64,000 bases of DNA from Selenomonas sputigena_A (GTDB lineage Bacteria > Bacillota > Negativicutes > Selenomonadales > Selenomonadaceae): assembly GCF_051603425.1 (NCBI RefSeq), contig NZ_CP194411.1, positions 1,922,001 through 1,986,000 of the forward strand. Direction: 5' to 3'. Every line of letters starts with the position of its first letter. Position 1 is the first letter of the stretch. The notes below the pieces were generated by a model. That model saw only the letters and a list, made by a program, of their open reading frames with translations. It did not search any database and had not been told where the DNA came from. This document shows, in pieces, positions 58,528-64,000 of this stretch. The position numbers and the translations under genes are program-made.

Positions 58528-61500
58528 ATGGTGGAGGAAACGTATCGTTCGTATTTCGATATTGATGAGAATTATTTCCCGCAGGTGACGGAGTCGGCGA
58601 TTGAAAAGTCGGAAGATCTTTGGAAGCGCACGTATCCGCATGGGAAGTTTCTGGAATTACTCAAGACAATGGAGCGCGTCATGGCGCGGCAGGAGAAGCG
58701 CTCTGTATGGATTTCGGGCGCATACGGTACGGGAAAGTCGCAGTGCGCCTATACGCTCAAGAAGATGCTCGACGTGCCCGAGGAGGAGTTGCGGGCATAT
58801 TGGCAGGAGTACAAGGTCTTGCAGCAGGAGGGGGATTTGCTGCGAAAGCTGTTGGGGCACAAGAAGGAAGGCGTCGTGACGGTGTACCGCTATGCGGGCA
58901 CGCCACAGTCGACGCGCGATCTTCTGGTCGCCGTGCAGGAGAGCGTGCAGGCGGCTTTGCATGTACGAGGTCTTTACGAGGGCGAGAACACGCTGAAGGA
59001 CAGTGTCATCCGTTGGCTGGAGAAGGACGAAGCGAATCGGATCTTCGTGGACAGCAAGCTGCAGCAGCCAGAGTGGGCGGCGCTGTTCGGCGGTATGACA
59101 ACGGCGGATATTTTGGCGCGTCTGCACGAGGGCGGCGAGGTACGCGATCTCATGGAGCGCATCGCGAAGTTTGGCAACGATGAGGGATTTGCCTACATGC
59201 GGCTTGATGTCGATGGCGTTCTCGCCTGGCTGACCGATGTTCTTGTGAAAAATGAAATCAAGATTGTATTCATCTGGGATGAGTTCTCAGACTTCTTCCG
59301 CGTCAATCGGGAGAGCTTGGCAGATTTTCAGAAGCTGGCGGAGCTTGTCAATGCAAGGTCATTTTTCTTCCTTCCTGTCACGCATGAGACGGATCATTTG
59401 TTTGCGCAGGCGGATGAGACGTGGAAAAAGATTCGCGATCGTTTCGTCGATGTTGCCATCACTTTGCCGGACAATATCGCCTTTGAATTGATCGGCGCTT
59501 CGTTCAAGCCGAAGCCTGCGGCAAAGGCGGATTGGGCACTGTGCGAGGGGGATCTGAACAGCCGTCTGCACGATTCGCGCCAGCAGGTGATGAAAGAGGC
59601 GGGCATCGCTTCGGAGGACGTCATCAAGAGCATCATGCCGCTCCATCCGATGACGGCGCTCGTCCTCAAGCACATCGCCTCTTCCTTCCAGTCGAACCAG
59701 CGCAGTATGTTTGACTTCATTCTGTCGGTCGGCGATGAGAAGGTCAAGGCGTTCCAGCATTTCATTGACCACACGGGGCCGCTTTCCGATCATCCGCTGC
59801 TGACGGTCGATCAGCTGTGGGATTTCTTTTATGTGCGCGGCAAAGCGGACTTGGCGACGCATGTCCGCATGATTCTCGATACGTACGAGCAGCAGAAGGA
59901 CTTGCGCGCGGAGGAGCAGGCGGTACTCAAGGCGGTCCTGATCTTGCTCGCTGTAGAGAAGCAGCTTGGCGGCGATATCGAGCTTTTGCAGACGACGGAG
60001 CGCAACCTTTCCTATGTGTTCGAGGGGGACGATTCCCTCGTGAACAGTGTGCGCACGGCTGTACATTCCTTGAAGGAGCGCGGCGTACTGATCGTGACGC
60101 CGCGCCAGAAGGGCGAGCCGACGTATGATTTGGCGATGCTCAGCGGCGATCAGGGGAAGATCGAGCAGGAAAAGGAGAATCTGCGGAAGACGAAGACGGA
60201 CAAGCTCGTGCAGGACGGCGGCTTGGGCAAGCTGCTGACGCTGCAGCCGGAGGGGCTGAAGCCGCGCTTCCTGGACGCTTTGGGTGCGGTGCAGACGGCG
60301 ACAGTCGATTCTTTCGCGCGTACCATCCGCGATATGACACCGAAGAAGCCGTGGCAGTTCCAGGCTCTGCTCGCCTTCGCCAAGGATGATAGGGAAGCGG
60401 CGGCTTTTCGCACCAAGATCAAGGAGGCGGCGCGGGACGAGCGCTATCGTCATATCGTTTTCATCGACGCTCTGGCTACGCCTCTGGGAGACGACGCTTT
60501 CCAGCGATATGTGGATTTTGCCGCGATGGCGACCTACTATCAGGGGAACAATCGAACGGCGGCGGAGCAGCAGATGCGGCAGGCGAAGCAGATCCTTGAA
60601 CAGGAGTGGAAGAATCGCATCTACAACGGACGCGTCATCGTCTATACGGCGGAGGAGCCCGAGGGTGTCCAGCTGGCACGAGCAAGCGATGTGTCCGACG
60701 TCCTGAAGACGATCGTGCTGCGCCGACAGCCGCATGCGTTCGATCTGGAGAAGGGGGCGACGGAAGGCTACTATAAGACGAACGCCTTGAAGCAATCGGC
60801 GCTTGCCGCGCTCACGGGCGATGTGAAGGGCACGATCAAGGATGCGGAGAAGCGCGTGCTGTTGGAGGTTTGGGATGTCGAGGAGTATTGGCGCAGGGAG
60901 GATATGCGCGGGCTTTCCGTCTCTGTCATGAAGGCGGATCTGGAAGAGCGCATTGCCAAGAGTTTTTCTGCGGGAGGGCAGATCGGTACAGCTGAACTGT
61001 GCGATTGCCTGTTGGAAAACTACGGCATTCCGCCTTGTAATCTGGCAGCGTTTTTGCTGGGCTTCTTGCTGCGCCCTTATGCGGGAGAGCCCTACCGCTA
61101 CGGCGATGCGGCGGGAAGTTCGGGCGAGATGACGGCGGAAAAGCTCGCGGAGATGCTTGGCGACTATCTGGGGTATGTGGCGAGGGGCGGCAGGACGCCG
61201 CGTGAGACATTTATCGTGCAGATGACGGCTGAGGAGCGTAGCTTTTACGCTCTGACGCGCGAGGCATGGGGAATCGCTTCGACGGCCTGCGGCTCCGTGG
61301 CGCAGGCCGCAGCTGCCATCAAGACTCGTATGCAGGAATGGAGATTACCGCTCTGGTGCCTGCAGGATGTGGCGGATGAGAAGGACTTTCTCGCCGTGCA
61401 GCAGTACAGCGAACTGGGGCGCAAGGAGGGCAAGGAGGCGCACGCCATCGCGCTCGGACTTGGCCGGATGGCGCAGGAAGATCCTGCGCTGGCCGACGGG

Positions 61501-62667
61501 CTGAAAGCTCTTCTGAGAATTGAGCGTCTGCAGGAGGGCATGGAGAAGTTTCTCACGACTTTCTTGCAAGGCGAGATCTTGCAGCTTTCAGAGGAGCTTT
61601 CCCATCACGGTCAACTGATGCAGGATGTGCGCCGCAAGTTCGAGCAGGATTATGCCTGCCTTTGGAGTCGGGAGACGGGAGAGGGACGTCTTCTGGAGAT
61701 TCGGACGGAGTATCGGGCGACGCTGGCGACGAACGAGGTGCTCCGTGAAATGGCGACAGGATGGGACAGGGCGCGCGCTGCATGGCGGGAGCGGTTGAAT
61801 TTCCTGCGCGTTTCGGTGGACAGTCTCACGGAGCAGTCTGACGCTTTTGCACAGATGAAGGATTTTTTCCTCACGTTGGCAAAGGGCAGCGATTTTCTGC
61901 CCGATCGTTTGCAGGAGTTCGTTCGTCTGTTGGAGGACAGCAAAGAGGAGATTACAAAGCTTCTTGGCGAGGAGGAAGCGGTCTTTGCCAAGGCCTATGC
62001 GCCGTATCTGGAAGGGCTTTCGGAGTCGGACAGGAACAAGATTCGCAGCAAGGTGGAGAAGGGGCTGATCCTCAAGGCGAAGTCGTATGCGAACGAGAAG
62101 GTCAAGCAAGGGGCGGAGGAATATCGACGCGGTCAGTTGAAAGAGCAGCTGAAGGATCTCTGGAAGGAGAAGACGGGGACGCGCGATCCGCGCGATTGGT
62201 CTCTGCGGTATCAGACGCCCGTACTTGTCTGTGTGGGCATGGATGAGTACGATGAGGCGGCGCGTGTCTTTTCTCTTCTTGAGCACCGCGACGGCAAGGA
62301 TGCAGATCTCAAGAAGGCGATCGCCTTTTTGCAGAGGGCGTCGTTCTTTGCGGTTCTTTCGGATGAGGGGCGTCGCGATGCGGCATTTCGCAGGATTGTC
62401 GTGGGGAAGTATGCGAGCCTGTTGCCGGATCTCTTGATGGTGCGCGAGAAACTGTCGGCGCTTGGGATCGCACCATACGATTGGGCGGGGAATCCGCGCG
62501 TCGAGGAGAAGCTCAAGGGCATGGCGAGGGCGAGTTACGAGGCGGGTGGCTCTGCCAAGGTGCTTTCCAAGATCGACAGCATGGACGATGCGACGCTCAA
62601 AGCGTATTTGAAGCGACTTGTCGTGGACAATATGACGGTCGGCATGGAGATTTTGGGCGATGAATGA
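58528..62667 (+). CDS. brxC: BREX BrxC/PglY-type P-loop ATPase
   Basis: A 1379-residue ATPase of the BrxC/PglY group, required for BREX defence. It begins ETYRSYFDIDENYFPQVTESAIEK, has Walker A GAYGTGKS (64-71) and Walker B IVFIWDEFSDFF (Asp251-Glu252), followed by a long helical C-terminal part with coiled-coil-like stretches. The segment SIMPLHPMTALVLKHIASSFQSNQRSMFDFI is typical of the family. ATG 58528 is four bases after the brxP stop with GAGG in place. The gene is uniformly GC-rich, unlike the middle of brxP. Next gene begins 15 bases after its stop. Confidence 0.88.
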   Translation: MVEETYRSYFDIDENYFPQVTESAIEKSEDLWKRTYPHGKFLELLKTMERVMARQEKRSVWISGAYGTGKSQCAYTLKKMLDVPEEELRAYWQEYKVLQQEGDLLRKLLGHKKEGVVTVYRYAGTPQSTRDLLVAVQESVQAALHVRGLYEGENTLKDSVIRWLEKDEANRIFVDSKLQQPEWAALFGGMTTADILARLHEGGEVRDLMERIAKFGNDEGFAYMRLDVDGVLAWLTDVLVKNEIKIVFIWDEFSDFFRVNRESLADFQKLAELVNARSFFFLPVTHETDHLFAQADETWKKIRDRFVDVAITLPDNIAFELIGASFKPKPAAKADWALCEGDLNSRLHDSRQQVMKEAGIASEDVIKSIMPLHPMTALVLKHIASSFQSNQRSMFDFILSVGDEKVKAFQHFIDHTGPLSDHPLLTVDQLWDFFYVRGKADLATHVRMILDTYEQQKDLRAEEQAVLKAVLILLAVEKQLGGDIELLQTTERNLSYVFEGDDSLVNSVRTAVHSLKERGVLIVTPRQKGEPTYDLAMLSGDQGKIEQEKENLRKTKTDKLVQDGGLGKLLTLQPEGLKPRFLDALGAVQTATVDSFARTIRDMTPKKPWQFQALLAFAKDDREAAAFRTKIKEAARDERYRHIVFIDALATPLGDDAFQRYVDFAAMATYYQGNNRTAAEQQMRQAKQILEQEWKNRIYNGRVIVYTAEEPEGVQLARASDVSDVLKTIVLRRQPHAFDLEKGATEGYYKTNALKQSALAALTGDVKGTIKDAEKRVLLEVWDVEEYWRREDMRGLSVSVMKADLEERIAKSFSAGGQIGTAELCDCLLENYGIPPCNLAAFLLGFLLRPYAGEPYRYGDAAGSSGEMTAEKLAEMLGDYLGYVARGGRTPRETFIVQMTAEERSFYALTREAWGIASTACGSVAQAAAAIKTRMQEWRLPLWCLQDVADEKDFLAVQQYSELGRKEGKEAHAIALGLGRMAQEDPALADGLKALLRIERLQEGMEKFLTTFLQGEILQLSEELSHHGQLMQDVRRKFEQDYACLWSRETGEGRLLEIRTEYRATLATNEVLREMATGWDRARAAWRERLNFLRVSVDSLTEQSDAFAQMKDFFLTLAKGSDFLPDRLQEFVRLLEDSKEEITKLLGEEEAVFAKAYAPYLEGLSESDRNKIRSKVEKGLILKAKSYANEKVKQGAEEYRRGQLKEQLKDLWKEKTGTRDPRDWSLRYQTPVLVCVGMDEYDEAARVFSLLEHRDGKDADLKKAIAFLQRASFFAVLSDEGRRDAAFRRIVVGKYASLLPDLLMVREKLSALGIAPYDWAGNPRVEEKLKGMARASYEAGGSAKVLSKIDSMDDATLKAYLKRLVVDNMTVGMEILGDE

Positions 62668-62682
62668 GCAGGGAGGCGCACC

Positions 62683-64000
62683 ATGGAGCTGAATCTGACA
62701 GCCGTCGAGCGATATTTGCAGGACGGGGCGCGGACGCCGTTCTTCCTCTTTGCCGAGCGCACCGATCTTTCTGAGGTGCGCCGAGGGCTTCAGGCGATGG
62801 GGCTGCACTTGCTCTCTTTGAGTACGCTTTGTCCGTCGGATGATCGACTGCCGCTCCTGGACGATGTTTTGCAGACGCTCAAGGAGAGGATGCGCTCGGG
62901 TGAGAAGATTCTTCTCGTCGGCTTGGGCGAGTATCTTGCGCTGCGCGGGGCGGCAGAAGCGCAGAAGATGCTGCTGCGCCTCAAGGATCTGCCATGTGCG
63001 GAGGGGGCGCTCGTCGTGCTCATCGGCGGACTTTTGGCTTTGGCGGAGGTTCTCCGCGCGGATGTACGCATCGCGCAGGGGGAGCGGCGCATGGCTTTTT
63101 TCCGCTCGGAAGCGGTTTCGGAGGACGGTGCGGGGCAGGGCGTGTCCTTGACGGTGCTGCCGCCGGAGCCGCACTTGGAGAGTGCCGTTCAAGGCGTTCG
63201 CTCCTTGCTCGCGCTCTTGGAGGAAGGCGATGCAGGTTCGTATCTCGTGCAAAGTCGCCAGCGCTTTTTGCAGCCGCTCTTCACGATGCGGCAGGCGGAC
63301 GATGCTTTCGGCGCACTTGCGCTTTTTTGCGCGGGATTTTCTGCGCTGCGCTCTTGCGGCACGCCGGATGAGTGGCAGATGCTCTTGCGGGAGTTTTTTG
63401 CAGCGGATTTGGATATGTCTGTTGTGCTCGCGCGTCATGGGTTGGACGGCGATCTGGCGCAGGAGTTTTCGGCTCGCGCGGAGCGGACGGATTTCGAGGG
63501 GTGGCTGTATTTCATCGCGCTTCGTTTGGCGGGAGAGGAATTGTCGCGCAGGCATCCGTACCTCGCCTTTGCGGCAGGTCAGACAACAGCTGCACGCGAT
63601 CTGCGATCTGCCGTCGTCTCTGCTATCGCGGATGTTTCTTTGCAGGATGAGCGCTTCAGCGCGTTCTATCGTGAGCGCAAGATGCTCCTGCGGGGCTTCT
63701 CAGAGGCGGAGCTGGCAGGGTTCGTGACGAAGAACCGCAGGATTCGTGCGGAGCGTTTGTATCGCTTGACGGATGGGACGGAGGTGGAGCGTGAGGATGT
63801 CCTCGCGGCTCTTTCCCGCGACGATGCCGGCGGGTATGACGATTGGAAGAACTGCGCGATCTTGCAGGAGATTTATCCGGCTCTCGCGGCGTATGCGGCG
63901 GATTATGTGTTCAAGGGATGCGCACGGGCGGATGAGCTGACGAAGTATTTCATCGCCTACAAGCGGCAGAAGCTCAGCAACTGCATCGAGGAGGATTTTC
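62683..64000 (+). CDS. pglZ: Probable BREX PglZ protein, N-terminal part (cut by window end)
   Basis: The frame from ATG 62683 (GGGAGG upstream) stays open to the end, 439 codons. The N-terminal 150 residues look like an alpha/beta domain (TPFFLFAERTDLSEVRRGLQAMG, KILLVGLGEYLALRG, ALVVLIGGLLALAEVL) without a Walker A. The rest is helical. The metal-dependent phosphatase (alkaline-phosphatase-like) domain that defines PglZ would be further downstream and is not visible, so the call rests on position after brxC and on size and shape of the N-terminus. An alternative is another BREX-associated protein. Confidence 0.6.
   Translation, partial: MELNLTAVERYLQDGARTPFFLFAERTDLSEVRRGLQAMGLHLLSLSTLCPSDDRLPLLDDVLQTLKERMRSGEKILLVGLGEYLALRGAAEAQKMLLRLKDLPCAEGALVVLIGGLLALAEVLRADVRIAQGERRMAFFRSEAVSEDGAGQGVSLTVLPPEPHLESAVQGVRSLLALLEEGDAGSYLVQSRQRFLQPLFTMRQADDAFGALALFCAGFSALRSCGTPDEWQMLLREFFAADLDMSVVLARHGLDGDLAQEFSARAERTDFEGWLYFIALRLAGEELSRRHPYLAFAAGQTTAARDLRSAVVSAIADVSLQDERFSAFYRERKMLLRGFSEAELAGFVTKNRRIRAERLYRLTDGTEVEREDVLAALSRDDAGGYDDWKNCAILQEIYPALAAYAADYVFKGCARADELTKYFIAYKRQKLSNCIEEDF

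Noticed and set aside
58657..63555. Long - strand open frames opposite brxC and pglZ
   Set aside because: Same antisense artefact; the + frames carry clear Walker motifs and ribosome-binding sites.

Overview
This 64-kb window reads as a chromosomal segment of a Gram-negative-walled Firmicute of the class Negativicutes, most likely a Selenomonas-like organism. That is inference: no 16S gene is present. The basis is a moderately GC-rich genome, single-chain PurL of the clostridial type, a stand-alone short PurH, a TAXI-type TRAP transporter with a fused 4TM/12TM permease, XpaC/TelA and YitT proteins, and an arg operon in the order argC-J-B-D-F-G-H. Nearly all genes are on the + strand. Exceptions are an aminotransferase/Lrp pair, a small membrane protein, a GT51 transglycosylase, a tRNA-Pro and a candidate small RNA.

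Layout. 1-2.9 kb: end of a MacB-type ABC permease and an OPT-family transporter broken by one extra base in a C8 run. 3-13.8 kb: aminotransferase plus Lrp-like regulator, YhcH protein, purL, a candidate minus-strand sRNA, a DUF2156 protein, an EamA exporter, a divergent FtsZ-like GTPase and tcdA. 13.9-17.4 kb: TAXI lipoprotein, DUF1850 protein and fused TRAP permease in one operon. 17.6-20.5 kb: PAS-GGDEF-EAL protein, queF and cobO, all overlapping. 20.5-32.4 kb: two dispersed palindromic repeats, an AlbA_2-type protein with a long acidic linker, a sigma-54-like activator lacking GAFTGA, trmB, a SEDS protein, a small ppGpp synthetase, a two-component system, a GT2 glycosyltransferase, a YitT protein and tRNA-Pro(CGG). 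32.6-40 kb: XpaC-TM2/TelA pair, then the purine operon purE-C-M-N-H(short)-D. 40-46 kb: M16C protease, dapA, small exported and membrane proteins, GT51. 46-54.1 kb: the complete arginine operon behind a promoter carrying two ARG-box-like palindromes. 54.2-64 kb: another copy of the dispersed repeat, then a defence island.

The most interesting region is 54.6-64 kb. The order of PAPS-reductase-like protein (BrxP), BrxC-type ATPase and a probable PglZ (cut by the window end) matches a type 4 BREX phage-defence system. It is led by an unrecognised 480-residue gene. The putative promoter has a nine-G homopolymer lying between its -35 and extended -10 elements, the classic layout for phase-variable transcription. 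Coding DNA here alternates between GC-rich and AT-rich blocks, suggesting recombination within the system, and the BrxP-like gene carries a strong in-frame internal start that could yield its C-terminal domain alone.

The housekeeping part makes purines (purL apart, the others clustered) and arginine (glutamate to arginine through the acetyl cycle). A family of roughly 135-170-bp palindromic repeats (six members seen, one pair about 97% identical but 34 kb apart and inverted) punctuates the intergenic regions.
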